This document shows positions 1-7,817 of a stretch of 60,041 nt of DNA, in pieces; the first letter of the stretch is position 1, and the number at the start of each line of letters is the position of its first letter. Made by a program: the position numbers and the translations under genes. The stretch is from the NCBI GenBank assembly GCA_039933635.1, contig JBDTNQ010000010.1:1-60041 (forward strand). The letters run 5' to 3'. The stretch is from JBDTNQ01 sp039933635. Its GTDB lineage: Bacteria > Acidobacteriota > Vicinamibacteria > Vicinamibacterales > SCN-69-37. The notes beneath the pieces were generated by a model that ran no database searches, was not told the origin of the DNA, and was given only the letters and a program-made list of their open reading frames with translations.

Positions 1-268
1 GCGACTCGAATCCGTACTTCCAGCCCTTGAGGCGCGACAGCACCGGGATGTTGTCCGTCGTCAGCGTGTGCTTGCCCGGGCCGAAGAGATCGCCGTACTG
101 GCCGAGGTAGACGAACTGGACGTTCTGGGACTCGCGGACGATGAGCTGCGCGCCGTTCTTGATTTCCTTGTCCTCATCCGGAAAACGGAACGACAGCGTG
201 TCACGCGAGTCATCCGTCCACTCGATGATGTCGATGAACTGGCTTCGGATGAAGTCGGTTAGGCCCAT
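1..268 (-). CDS. SPFH-domain protein, virion-core-protein-like (C-terminus beyond window edge)
   Basis: The N-terminal 89 residues are visible; the gene runs off the left edge. The protein opens with MGLTDFIRSQFIDIIEWTDD and continues with an R-F-P-D-E-D-KEI-K-NGAQL-VRESQ pattern and GPGKHTLTTDNIPVL. This is the conserved start of bacterial SPFH proteins once named after a lumpy skin disease virus core protein. They are thought to be membrane-associated scaffolds of unknown role. A GAGGT Shine-Dalgarno lies 8 bases before the ATG at 268, so the start is firm. It is the third gene of a minus-strand run after the DUF3616 protein and the mutarotase. Family assignment is fairly sure; function is unknown. 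Confidence 0.75.
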   Translation of the reverse strand, partial: MGLTDFIRSQFIDIIEWTDDSRDTLSFRFPDEDKEIKNGAQLIVRESQNVQFVYLGQYGDLFGPGKHTLTTDNIPVLSRLKGWKYGFES

Positions 269-335
269 GTGCATTTACCTCGGTAGCATTCTAGACGAGA
301 CAGCGGAGTCAGGGGTTCGCCGGAGCGCCAGTCCC

Positions 336-1361
336 TCAGGCCTCGACGCCGAACTGGAAGACCGTGCGCGATCGATACGTGTCGCCGGGCCGGAGGACGA
401 CGGAGGGAAACGATGGCAGGTTCGGGGAATCCGGATAGTGCTGGGTTTCGAGGCAGAAGCCGGAGCGACGCGTCAGTGGCCGCCCGCCTTTGCCCACCTG
501 CGTGCCGTCCAGGTTGTTGGCCGTGTAGAACTGCACGCCGGGCTCCGTGGTCGACACGGTCAGCGTTCGGCCGCTCGCGGGATCCCACACACGACCCGCC
601 TCGATGAGGCCCGGACCCGGACGGTCGATGACGTAGTTGTGGTCGTAACCACCGGCCAGACGCAGCTGCTCGTCTGGTGCGTCAATGCGATCGCCAATCG
701 GCGTCTCCGCGCGGAAATCGAGCGGCGAGTCGTCCAGCGACCAGATTTCACCCGTGGGGATGAGCCGCGCATCAACCGGCGTGAAGCAGCCGGCACGCAG
801 GCGCGCACGATGACCCAGCACGTCGCCCGCGCCCTGCCCGGCCAGGTTGAAGTAGACGTGTTGCGACAGGTTGACGGGCGTCGGCTTGTCCGTCGTCGCC
901 GTGTAGTCGACGATCAGTTGGTTGGTGTCGGTCAGCGCGTACCTGACCGTGGCCGAGCAGTTGCCCGGATAGCCCTCTTCCCCGTCCAGACTCGCATATG
1001 CGAACAGGACCGTCGTCGAGTCCGGCCCCACGCTCTCCGCAGCAATCCACCACTGCTGCTTGTCGAAGCCGTGCGGGCCGCCGTGAATGTGCACGCCCTT
1101 GGCGGTGGTCGGCAGCTGGTAGGTCCTGCCGTCCAGCGTGAAGCGGGCGTTCGAAATGCGATTCGCTACACGGCCGACGACCGCCCCAAGGCAACCGCGG
1201 TGTCCGACGTAGGAGGCCGGATCGTCGAAACCCAGGACGACGTCCGCCAGACGCCCCTCGCGGTCCGGCGCCTCGAGGCTCATGATCGTCGCGCCGAGCG
1301 ACATGAACGTCGCGCGCAGCTTGCCGCGCCGCACCAGATGCACATGGTCCTCTGAGTACAT
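336..1361 (-). CDS. galM: Aldose 1-epimerase (galactose mutarotase)
   Basis: Interconverts alpha and beta anomers of aldoses such as galactose and glucose, feeding the Leloir pathway. The 341 residues match the usual family length. Visible family motifs are GRVANRISNARF (63-74), HGGP (93-96), NLSQHVYFNLAG (164-175) with the presumed catalytic His168, YDHNYV with Asp240, and CLETQHYPDSPN with the presumed catalytic base Glu305. No signal peptide is seen, so it should be cytoplasmic. It starts 13 bases after the stop of the DUF3616 gene and probably shares its transcript. No other galactose genes are in view, so the physiological sugar is not shown. Confidence 0.93.
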   Translation of the reverse strand: MYSEDHVHLVRRGKLRATFMSLGATIMSLEAPDREGRLADVVLGFDDPASYVGHRGCLGAVVGRVANRISNARFTLDGRTYQLPTTAKGVHIHGGPHGFDKQQWWIAAESVGPDSTTVLFAYASLDGEEGYPGNCSATVRYALTDTNQLIVDYTATTDKPTPVNLSQHVYFNLAGQGAGDVLGHRARLRAGCFTPVDARLIPTGEIWSLDDSPLDFRAETPIGDRIDAPDEQLRLAGGYDHNYVIDRPGPGLIEAGRVWDPASGRTLTVSTTEPGVQFYTANNLDGTQVGKGGRPLTRRSGFCLETQHYPDSPNLPSFPSVVLRPGDTYRSRTVFQFGVEA

Positions 1362-1374
1362 GGAAGCCGGTCTT

Positions 1375-2292
1375 CTATCGAACCAGAAACCCGCTGGTGT
1401 CGAACACGATCAGTGTGCGCACCCGTCCCCCCAGGCGAATCCGCGTCACGCCCTCAGGCTTCTCGTGCTGGGGAAACGTCGCAATCTCGCGCAGGCCGGC
1501 CGGCGAGGCGCCGTCCCACTCGTACAGCGCGAACGGGAGTCCCGGTCCGTAGGTCGACGCGCCTGCCAGGATCAGGACAAGCCGCCGTTCGGGGTCGTAG
1601 CCGAGCCCGCGGATCGCGCGACCCGTAAGGGGCAGCCGCACGACCGCGCCGACTTCCAGATTCTCCGTCGTCAAAGGCGCTCTGGCGTCCCGCAGGGTGA
1701 TCGGAACAATGACCGCATCGGTGCCGGCCATGGGGCTGCGCAGGCCGAGCAGGAGCCTGCTCTTTGAGGCGTCCCACGCCAGTCCTTCGATGTTGAGCCC
1801 TGCGGACCGGCGACCTCCACCAAGCAGTTCCGGCAGCGAAGCCGAGAGCATTTGCCGCAGGCCGGTCGCGTTCTGGACGTCGCTCACGGCCTTCGTTGCG
1901 GGATCGAACTGGAAACGCACGAGACCGTCCGTGTTGCGTCCGCCGCCCTGCGACTGCGATCCGACGACGTAGAAGAATCGCCCATCGCGAGCGATGTCCT
2001 CCATGTCCGGCACCTGGGCGCCGAGATTGACGGGCGTCACCGGTGTCGCCTCGGTGCCCGAGTCCGTCACGCCCATCCAGAACACGTGCTTCGGATGGCC
2101 ATCGTCGACAAAGAGCACGCCGTTCGCGCCCGGCACGTCGACGACACCCGACGCCTCGTAGGTGCCGTTCTGAAACGGCAGCGGTCGTGGGTATGGTTGT
2201 GGGACGAATGAACTTGCGACCGCCCACAGAGCGGCCGCCGCGACAAGCAACGCAACACGAGTCGGGCCGGCAAGCAACCGACGAATCGTCAT
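1375..2292 (-). CDS. Secreted DUF3616-type protein
   Basis: 305 residues with an N-terminal hydrophobic segment (about 7-28, RLLAGPTRVALLVAAAALWA) typical of a signal peptide. The body has beta-propeller-like stretches: GANGVLFVDDGHPKHVFWM, PDMEDIARDGRFFYVVGS, NIEGLAWDASKSRLLLGLRSP and PEGVTRI. This resembles DUF3616 proteins, a propeller family of unknown function related to the esterase-like domain of phytase. I infer export to the periplasm or beyond and possible ligand or phosphoester binding, but no catalytic residue can be assigned. A TAAGCT -10-like hexamer lies 9 bases before the ATG and there is no Shine-Dalgarno, so the mRNA may be almost leaderless. It heads the run DUF3616-galM-SPFH. 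Confidence 0.72.
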   Translation of the reverse strand: MTIRRLLAGPTRVALLVAAAALWAVASSFVPQPYPRPLPFQNGTYEASGVVDVPGANGVLFVDDGHPKHVFWMGVTDSGTEATPVTPVNLGAQVPDMEDIARDGRFFYVVGSQSQGGGRNTDGLVRFQFDPATKAVSDVQNATGLRQMLSASLPELLGGGRRSAGLNIEGLAWDASKSRLLLGLRSPMAGTDAVIVPITLRDARAPLTTENLEVGAVVRLPLTGRAIRGLGYDPERRLVLILAGASTYGPGLPFALYEWDGASPAGLREIATFPQHEKPEGVTRIRLGGRVRTLIVFDTSGFLVR

Positions 2293-2301
2293 GCAGGTTG
2301 A

Positions 2302-2307
2302 AGCTTA
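2302..2307 (-). promoter_or_regulatory. -10 hexamer TAAGCT before the DUF3616 gene
   Basis: Read on the minus strand, TAAGCT ends 9 bases before the ATG at 2292. No Shine-Dalgarno is present, which fits a leaderless or very short-leader transcript. No clear -35 is seen. Confidence 0.4.
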
Positions 2308-2734
2308 CGCTTTTCAGGAGACGCGGGAACGCGCCGGGGCGCCGGGCGAAGGGCGCCCGAAGGAATAGTCAGCAGAAGGCGGGTCACTGACACCCCCTCC
2401 CGGGCGGCAATGCCCCGCGCTCCTGCCGTCTCTTTGTCTGGCGCGCCGCGCGGGATGGAACCACGGCGGCAAGACTCCGAGGTCATTCTCTGTAGCACGC
2501 TGCATGCCAGTTCTGAATTTCCCGTTCGTGGCGTGGGCCGCGGACGCCCGCCGGTTCGGTTGGGGACGCTTCTACACACCGCCGTTCCTTTCTACACGAA
2601 TCGTGTGAAAGACCTGCAAGTACGACAGGAACCTGTCACAGCCATTTGTGCGCGCGAGTGACGCAGAAATGCCGAGCAACGGAGCGATAAATCACATTCT
2701 TGAAAGCGGAATCCCGGTCCCTCGTCGGCTGGCC

Positions 2735-2740
2735 TACAAT
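2735..2740 (+). promoter_or_regulatory. -10 hexamer TACAAT before the mannosyltransferase-like gene
   Basis: TACAAT lies 8 bases before the ATG at 2749. Transcription would start at or next to the A of the start codon, and there is no Shine-Dalgarno. No convincing -35 is visible. Confidence 0.5.
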
Positions 2741-2748
2741 CGCCGCGG

Positions 2749-3885
2749 ATGTCCCTGCGCGAATCCCTGAAGGCCACGCTGACCAGCAGAATTCTGATTC
2801 TGGCCGTCGGGCTTTTCAGCATCGCCACGTTTGGCCACGCCGCGAACGTCGGGCCGCAGCCGGCCAACGAACTCGCGTCACTTCCGGGACGCTGGGACGC
2901 GGGCTGGTATCTCGGCATCGCCAGCGGCGGCTATCGGTGGGAAGGCCCCAGCCAGCACCCATCCAGACTCGCGTTCTTCCCCGCGTTTCCAATGGCCGTG
3001 CGGGGCGTGGCGCGCGTGCTCCATCTGCCTGATGCCGAGCCACCGTGGCTGTGGACCGGCGTCATCCTCTCGACCGGATTCTTTCTGTCGAGTCTGGTCT
3101 ATCTCTATCGACTCGTGAACCAGCGCTTCGGCTCGGAGTCCGCGGCGACCAGCGCCGTCTGGCTGATGGCGCTCTACCCGTTCTCAATCTTCCACGGGCA
3201 GATGTACTCCGAGTCGCTGTTCCTGCTCTGCGCGATTGGCGCCACCTTTCACATCGAGCGGAGTCAGCCTTGGATCGCCGCGATCTTTGGCGTGGTGGCC
3301 GGCCTCACGCGTCCCGTGGGTTGCCTGGTCAGCCTCCTGCTAGTGGGACCAGCCATTCCTGCGTTGGTCGAGCCGACCGGTCGCGCCTGGTACGTGCGGA
3401 CAACGTTTGTCCTCGCGTGCGTTTCACCCTTCATCGGCACGCTGCTCTATTCCGCGTACGTCTACCACCTCACGGGCGGCTGGTTCACGTGGCTATCCGA
3501 TCAGGAGGGCTGGGGACGCACGGTCCAGAACCCTGTCGTTCTGGTCGGCGCCGTCGTCGCGCACGTACGTGAGGTCGGCTGGCAACGGTATCTGCTCGAC
3601 CGGCCGTACGAGTGCATCAACGTGGTGGCGTTCGCGTTCATGGCGACGATGGCCGTGCCGGTCTCACGCCGGATCGGCGTAGGTCCGGCGCTGTTCATGG
3701 TCGCGGCAATCGTGCTGCCGTTGCGGGTCGGTGGGTGGGCGTCGATGGGGCGCTACACGGCGGTGCTGTTTCCGGCGTTCATGTGGCTGGGGACGAAGAC
3801 CCGCGGGCCGGTTGTGCTGGTCATTTTCGCCGCGCTGCAAGCCCTCATGGCGGCGCTGTACTACACCGACCGGCCAGTCTTCTAG
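2749..3885 (+). CDS. GT-C fold mannosyltransferase-like membrane protein (PIG-V-like)
   Basis: 378 residues with about eight hydrophobic segments. The first extramembrane loop contains RWDAGWYLGIASGGY (about 48-62) and FFPAFPM (about 76-82). A later segment has YPFSIFHGQMYSESLFLL (about 144-161). RWD near the N-terminus and the YP...YSESLF stretch are features of bacterial relatives of eukaryotic PIG-V/GPI mannosyltransferase II, which use polyprenyl-phosphate sugars at the membrane. The acidic residue in RWD would be the GT-C catalytic candidate. The donor is probably a lipid-linked hexose and the acceptor is unknown. The gene is monocistronic with a -10 element next to its start. Function is by family resemblance only. 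Confidence 0.75.
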   Translation: MSLRESLKATLTSRILILAVGLFSIATFGHAANVGPQPANELASLPGRWDAGWYLGIASGGYRWEGPSQHPSRLAFFPAFPMAVRGVARVLHLPDAEPPWLWTGVILSTGFFLSSLVYLYRLVNQRFGSESAATSAVWLMALYPFSIFHGQMYSESLFLLCAIGATFHIERSQPWIAAIFGVVAGLTRPVGCLVSLLLVGPAIPALVEPTGRAWYVRTTFVLACVSPFIGTLLYSAYVYHLTGGWFTWLSDQEGWGRTVQNPVVLVGAVVAHVREVGWQRYLLDRPYECINVVAFAFMATMAVPVSRRIGVGPALFMVAAIVLPLRVGGWASMGRYTAVLFPAFMWLGTKTRGPVVLVIFAALQALMAALYYTDRPVF

Positions 3886-3930
3886 CGGCCCCTGTCCAGC
3901 TCTGTCACACCCGAGCCTGAGACTGGTGGT

Positions 3931-4143
3931 ATGGACACGCCGTCGGACAGCACCAATTCTCGGCCATCGGGAAACGTCGTGAGTCTTCTGGACTACAAGG
4001 CCAGGCGGGGGCAGGTCGCGAGGCAGGCGGCCGACACGATCGTGCCCGCGAAACGAGTGCCGTGGCTCCTCCCGTCGCCCAGGCAGATCACGCACTGGCG
4101 GCAGATGCTCACGCACCTGCGCGCTACGAACGCGCCTTCCTGA
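3931..4143 (+). CDS. Small hypothetical protein, 70 residues
   Basis: I do not recognise this product. The frame has strongly GC-rich third positions like its neighbours and encodes a hydrophilic protein with NVVSLLDYKARR (15-26) and a basic C-terminus with PSPRQITHWRQMLTHL. It overlaps the convergent end of the acyltransferase gene by 20 bases. There is no signal peptide or membrane segment, and GGTGGT just before the ATG is a weak ribosome-binding site at best. It could be a small DNA- or RNA-binding protein, or a chance open frame. Confidence 0.4.
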   Translation: MDTPSDSTNSRPSGNVVSLLDYKARRGQVARQAADTIVPAKRVPWLLPSPRQITHWRQMLTHLRATNAPS

Positions 4144-4981
4144 TTCGTTGCGCGAGCTTGGCAAGCACGGTGCCTGGCCCGATCTCTTCGACGTCAGTCA
4201 CATCGTGATCGAACAGATAGGTCATCGTGTCGAGCCATCGCACGGAGTGGCCAATCTGCCGGGCCAGCGTTTCACGCACCGCGCCGTGCGGATACGGCTG
4301 TGCTGACACGTTGGCGATCACAGGAATAGCGGGCGCCGCGAAGGTGAACCCCTCGAGGAAGCCCGCGAACTCGACCATCGGCGCATGCATGTAGCGGGAA
4401 TGAAACGGCGCGCTCACCTTGAGCAGGCTGTATTTGCGCGCCCCCGCCGCCTCGAATGCCGGCTGAACAGCGGCCAGATCGGATTCGGGCCCCGCGATGA
4501 CCGTCTGGTCGGCGGAATTGAAGTTGGCGACGTCGAGCCGGCGCCCTTCATCGGATGCGCCAAGCAGCGCTTCGATGCGATCGGGCGCGAGGCCGATCAC
4601 CGCGGCCATTCCCCCGCCGGTCACGTGCCCCATCAGGGCGCCGCGGCGCTGCACCATGCGCAATCCGGTCGCGAAGTCGAACACCCCGGCCGCCTGCAGC
4701 GCGTTGTATTCGCCGAGGCTGTGCCCCGCCAGATAGGCGGGCGGCGGCGTGCCGTCCTCGACGCGTGCCCGCCACGTCAGCGCGTTCACCGCGTAAAGGG
4801 CCGGCTGGGTGAACTGCGTCAGGCTGAGTTCGCCACGAGGGTCCGCCAGACAGAGTTCACGAATGGAATAGCCGAGAATCGCGTCGACATCAGCCGTCCA
4901 GTCCGCAAACCGATCGAACAGATCGGCGCCCATGCCGACCGACTGTGAACCTTGACCTGGGAAGAGACACGCTGTGGACAT
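4124..4981 (-). CDS. Stand-alone malonyl-CoA:ACP transacylase (FabD / trans-AT type)
   Basis: 285 residues from the ATG at 4981. MSTACLFPGQGSQSVGMG opens the family fold, so I preferred this start to the longer frame. The nucleophile elbow GHSLGEYNAL places Ser88; Arg113 lies in VQRRGALM and His194 in SAPFHS. The C-terminal EIGPGTVLAKL is also typical. The enzyme moves malonyl groups from CoA to acyl carrier protein. It is not next to fabH, fabG, acpP or fabF, as housekeeping fabD usually is, but stands divergent from a phosphopantetheinyl transferase gene 49 bases away. It may therefore serve a polyketide or special lipid synthase in trans. A housekeeping role cannot be excluded. Confidence 0.88.
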   Translation of the reverse strand: MSTACLFPGQGSQSVGMGADLFDRFADWTADVDAILGYSIRELCLADPRGELSLTQFTQPALYAVNALTWRARVEDGTPPPAYLAGHSLGEYNALQAAGVFDFATGLRMVQRRGALMGHVTGGGMAAVIGLAPDRIEALLGASDEGRRLDVANFNSADQTVIAGPESDLAAVQPAFEAAGARKYSLLKVSAPFHSRYMHAPMVEFAGFLEGFTFAAPAIPVIANVSAQPYPHGAVRETLARQIGHSVRWLDTMTYLFDHDVTDVEEIGPGTVLAKLAQRIRKARS

Positions 4982-5030
4982 GGGAAGGCGATGGCCTGCG
5001 GACTGCCGCTGAACGCGACATACTATCGCA

Positions 5031-5774
5031 ATGCCCGCGACGCCGCCATGTCCGGCGCCACACGCCATCTGTGCATGGCACGCCCACATCGATCGCGCCT
5101 GGCCTTCGTCTGCGTCGCATGAGCAAGGGCTCGGCTGGCTGGCCCCGCGCGAGCGCGATCGGTACGGCCGCTTTCGTCACGACGCGGACCGCGAGATGTT
5201 CCTGCTCGGCCGTGTGATGGCGCGCACGCTCGTGGGACGCGCGTTGGGACGCCGCCCCGACGAGTGGCCCTGGCGCGAAGGCCCACGCGGGCGGCCAGAG
5301 ATCGACCTGCCCGGCGTCCCGCTGTCCTTCAACGTGGCGCACAGCGGCGGCATCGTGGTCTGCGCCCTGGGGCGCGAGGCCGAGGTCGGGATCGATATCG
5401 AAGATCGCGGCCGTGCGCGGCTGGATCGCGACCTCGTCGATCGCTACTGCTCGCCCGCCGAAATCGCCAACATCGCGTCACAGACTGGTGACGGATGGCG
5501 CGATCAATTCCTGAAGTACTGGACGCTGAAGGAAGCCTATCTCAAGGCCCGAGGGCTCGGAATCGCGGTGCCTCTCTCCGATCTCAGCTTCACACTCGTC
5601 GACAACGGGCACGTCACCGTCGAGTTCATCAACTCGCTGGTGGGCGCTGACCCAGCCTGGGCCTTCGATCTGCGCGCGCTTGGCGACCACTTCGTTGCGC
5701 TGGCGGCCTCAACCCCGCAGGGTGTGCGCCCCGTCTTCTCACTCGACCCGCTGCCGGCCGACTGGCTCCCCTGA
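5031..5774 (+). CDS. 4'-phosphopantetheinyl transferase (Sfp type)
   Basis: Transfers phosphopantetheine from CoA to a serine of carrier proteins, converting apo- to holo-forms. In 247 residues the family motifs appear in order: GRPEI (about 87-91), FNVAHSGG (about 99-106), VGIDIED (about 116-122) with magnesium-binding acidic residues, and FLKYWTLKEAYLKARGLG (about 161-178). The two-domain length indicates the Sfp/EntD class with broad carrier specificity rather than AcpS. It is divergent from the stand-alone acyltransferase, so the pair could supply a carrier-protein-based synthase encoded elsewhere. A TACTAT/CATACT -10-like sequence lies just before the ATG and no Shine-Dalgarno is seen. 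Confidence 0.92.
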   Translation: MPATPPCPAPHAICAWHAHIDRAWPSSASHEQGLGWLAPRERDRYGRFRHDADREMFLLGRVMARTLVGRALGRRPDEWPWREGPRGRPEIDLPGVPLSFNVAHSGGIVVCALGREAEVGIDIEDRGRARLDRDLVDRYCSPAEIANIASQTGDGWRDQFLKYWTLKEAYLKARGLGIAVPLSDLSFTLVDNGHVTVEFINSLVGADPAWAFDLRALGDHFVALAASTPQGVRPVFSLDPLPADWLP

Positions 5775-5804
5775 TGGCGGACGCCACACTCCGGTGACGC
5801 CCAC

Positions 5805-6698
5805 GTGAAGCTGTACGCAATCAGCGATCTGCATCTCGCCCACCGCATCAACCGCGACGCGCTCGCGACGATGCCCGCGCATCCGGAGGACTGGTTGATC
5901 GTGGCGGGCGACGTCGGCGAGCAGCCGGCCCAGCTTGAGCGGGCGCTGGAGATCCTGACGTCACGGTTCGCGCGTGTGATCTGGACCCCCGGCAACCACG
6001 ATCTCTGGTGCCCGCACGATGCCGTCGATCGACCTCGCGGCCAGGCGCGCTACGAAGAACTGGTCGGGATTTGCCGGCGGTTCGGCGTCGACACGCCCGA
6101 GGATCCCTTCGTGACGTGGCCCGCGGAGCCCGATACGGTGATCGTGCCGATGTTCCTGCTCTTCGACTACACCTTCCGGCCGCCGGACGTTGCCCCGGCC
6201 GATGCCATCGCCTGGGCACGCGAGGCCGGCATCGTCTCCGGTGACGAACTGATGCTCGACGCGCACGGGTGGCCAACACGCGTGGCGTGGTGTCATGCGC
6301 GCTGTGACGTGACGGACGCGCGTCTGACGGCCCTTCCGATCACCAGCCGCACCATCCTCGTCAATCACTGGCCGCTGCGCTATGACCTGGCGCGTCCCCC
6401 TCGTGTGCCACAATTCTCGCTCTGGTGCGGCACGACGCGCACGGAAGACTGGGCCCGTCGCTTTCGCGCGCGCGCGGTGATCTCCGGACACCTCCACTTC
6501 CGCACGACGCTGTGGCGCCATGGGGTGCGCTACGACGAGGTCTCACTCGGGTACCCGCGCGACTGGCGACAGGAGCGCGGCATCGCATACTACCTGCGAC
6601 AGGTACTGCCAGAGACCGGGGGCGATCGCGATCGCTTCGTACCTGCGCGCGATCCGTTCCTCGATCGCAATCCTCTTCCACGAAACATCATCGTCTGA
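5805..6698 (+). CDS. Calcineurin-like metallophosphoesterase
   Basis: 297 residues with the complete metallophosphoesterase signature: DLHLAHR at the N-terminus (D-x-H), AGDVGE (GD), TPGNHDLW (GNHD), VNHWPLR (H) and SGHLHFRTT (GHxH). These residues bind two metal ions and hydrolyse phosphomono- or diesters. The start is a GTG 30 bases after the phosphopantetheinyl transferase stop, directly followed by KLYAISDLHL. No signal peptide is seen, so it is probably cytoplasmic. The substrate cannot be read from sequence. A link to phosphopantetheine metabolism is possible from adjacency but unsupported otherwise. Confidence 0.88.
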   Translation: MKLYAISDLHLAHRINRDALATMPAHPEDWLIVAGDVGEQPAQLERALEILTSRFARVIWTPGNHDLWCPHDAVDRPRGQARYEELVGICRRFGVDTPEDPFVTWPAEPDTVIVPMFLLFDYTFRPPDVAPADAIAWAREAGIVSGDELMLDAHGWPTRVAWCHARCDVTDARLTALPITSRTILVNHWPLRYDLARPPRVPQFSLWCGTTRTEDWARRFRARAVISGHLHFRTTLWRHGVRYDEVSLGYPRDWRQERGIAYYLRQVLPETGGDRDRFVPARDPFLDRNPLPRNIIV

Positions 6699-6700
6699 AG

Positions 6701-6706
6701 TATCAT
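6701..6706 (+). promoter_or_regulatory. -10 hexamer TATCAT before the ATP-grasp gene
   Basis: TATCAT ends 9 bases before the ATG at 6716 and begins just after the preceding gene's stop. It supports the short start for the ATP-grasp protein and a nearly leaderless mRNA. Confidence 0.45.
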
Positions 6707-6715
6707 TTCGGCCAC

Positions 6716-7738
6716 ATGAAGAAGCTTCGCGTGCTGGTCCTCATGCACCACTACCTGGTGCCTCCAGCCGACGCGGCCGATCATGATCCAGCCACGGCCA
6801 CGTGGAAGACCGAATACGATGTGCTGCAGACGCTCCGCGAGCTCGAGCACGACGTGCACCCGCTCGGCGTCAATGACGACCTGGCCGGCATCCGGCAGGC
6901 GAACGACGAATTCAAACCGCACATCGCCTTCAACCTGCTCGAAGCCTTTCACGAGGTCGGCACCTTCGATCAGAACGTGGTCAGCTATCTCGAGCTGCTG
7001 CGGCTGCCCTACACCGGATGCAATCCCCGCGGCATGCTGCTCGCGCGAGACAAGTCGCTGTCGAAGAAGCTGCTCCAATACCACCGGATCCTGGTACCGG
7101 AATTCCAGATGGTGCCGCGCGGGCGCAAACCACGCCTCTCCAAGAAATTCGGCTTCCCGCTCATCGTCAAGTCACTGACGCAGGAAGCCTCGATCGGAAT
7201 ATCCCAGGCATCCGTTGTCGACGACGACACGCGGCTCCGTGAGCGCGTGCAGTTCATTCACGAGTCGATCAAGACAGACGCGATCGTGGAGCAGTTCGTC
7301 GAAGGCCGCGAGTTGTATTGCGGCGTGCTTGGCAATCAACGCGTCCATGTGCTGCCGGTCTGGGAGATGACCTTCGCCAACATGCCGGAAGGCCAACACC
7401 GCATCGCCACCGAGCGCGTGAAGTGGAACGCGAAGTATCAGGCCAAGGTCGGCATCGCGACGGACGAGGCCAGGGGCATGGCGAAGGACGTCGTGGCCCG
7501 GGTCCAGCACATCTCCAAACGCACCTTCAAGGTGCTCGAGCAAAGCGGCTACTCGCGCATCGATCTCCGCCTCGACGCGGCCGGTCGCGTGTTCGTGCTC
7601 GAAGCCAACCCCAATCCCCAAATCGCGCGCGGTGAGGACCTGGCCCAGTCGGCCGAAGCGGCCGGACTCTCCTACGCGGCCCTCATTCAGCGAATCCTGA
7701 CGACGGGCCTGCGGTGGGAGCCGGAACGACTCGGATAG
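6716..7738 (+). CDS. ATP-grasp protein, D-alanine-D-alanine ligase-like
   Basis: 340 residues from MKKLRVLVLMHHY; the longer open frame upstream is antisense-like and overlaps the phosphoesterase gene. The N-terminal domain carries FNLLEAFHEVGTFDQNVVSY and LPYTGCNPRGMLLARDKSL, as in Ddl enzymes. The ATP-grasp part shows FPLIVKSLTQEASIGIS (phosphate clamp), EQFVEGRELYCGVLG and, near the C-terminus, RIDLRLDAAGRVFVLEANPNP with the metal-binding E and N. Such stand-alone proteins form carboxylate-amine bonds, but this one is divergent from true Ddl and is not in a cell-wall cluster. It may ligate other amino or peptidyl substrates. The fold is certain and the substrate unknown. Confidence 0.82.
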   Translation: MKKLRVLVLMHHYLVPPADAADHDPATATWKTEYDVLQTLRELEHDVHPLGVNDDLAGIRQANDEFKPHIAFNLLEAFHEVGTFDQNVVSYLELLRLPYTGCNPRGMLLARDKSLSKKLLQYHRILVPEFQMVPRGRKPRLSKKFGFPLIVKSLTQEASIGISQASVVDDDTRLRERVQFIHESIKTDAIVEQFVEGRELYCGVLGNQRVHVLPVWEMTFANMPEGQHRIATERVKWNAKYQAKVGIATDEARGMAKDVVARVQHISKRTFKVLEQSGYSRIDLRLDAAGRVFVLEANPNPQIARGEDLAQSAEAAGLSYAALIQRILTTGLRWEPERLG

Positions 7739-7760
7739 CGAAGGACAAATAGGCCCTTCG
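7739..7760 (+). terminator. Possible hairpin after the ATP-grasp gene
   Basis: CGAAGG (7739-7744) and CCTTCG (7755-7760) can form a 6-bp stem followed by TTAAC. It starts at the stop codon of the ATP-grasp gene and could end that transcript, but there is no T-run. Confidence 0.3.
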
Positions 7761-7769
7761 TTAACACTT

Positions 7770-7802
7770 GGCTCCCTGCCCCCGTCCTTTCTCCAGGGAG
7801 CC
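7770..7802 (+). promoter_or_regulatory. 9-bp hairpin upstream of the ECF operon
   Basis: GGCTCCCTG (7770-7778) and CAGGGAGCC (7794-7802) are perfect inverted repeats around a 15-base pyrimidine-rich loop, ending 15 bases before the GTG of the sigma factor gene. It may be a terminator, an operator or a leader structure. Its place before a regulator gene makes a regulatory role worth testing. Confidence 0.35.
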
Positions 7803-7817
7803 GGTCGTAGACATCGC

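Larger units (their letters stand above)
2293..2748. other. Gene-free intergenic region between divergent genes
   Basis: 456 bases separate the divergent DUF3616 gene and the mannosyltransferase-like gene. Short open frames on both strands have compositions unlike proteins (Arg/Pro/Ser-rich, no family resemblance) and I do not call them. The stretch holds likely -10 elements at both ends (2302-2307 minus, 2735-2740 plus) and GC-rich potential stems such as GGGCGCCC near 2343-2358. I found no tRNA cloverleaf, riboswitch motif or mobile-element remnant by eye. Confidence 0.5.

Noticed and set aside
2293..2520. Possible cobalamin-type riboswitch before the DUF3616 gene, because of GC-rich stems and GTCAGTGAC.
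   Set aside because: The conserved cobalamin box GCCACTG and the core spacing are not there.
2410..2661. Small plus-strand frame in the intergenic region.
   Set aside because: Arg/Pro/Ser-rich sequence with no start signals or resemblance to known proteins.
2500..2700. tRNA-like GGTTCGGTTGGG.
   Set aside because: No acceptor stem or anticodon arm can be built around it, and no tRNA was found elsewhere by eye.
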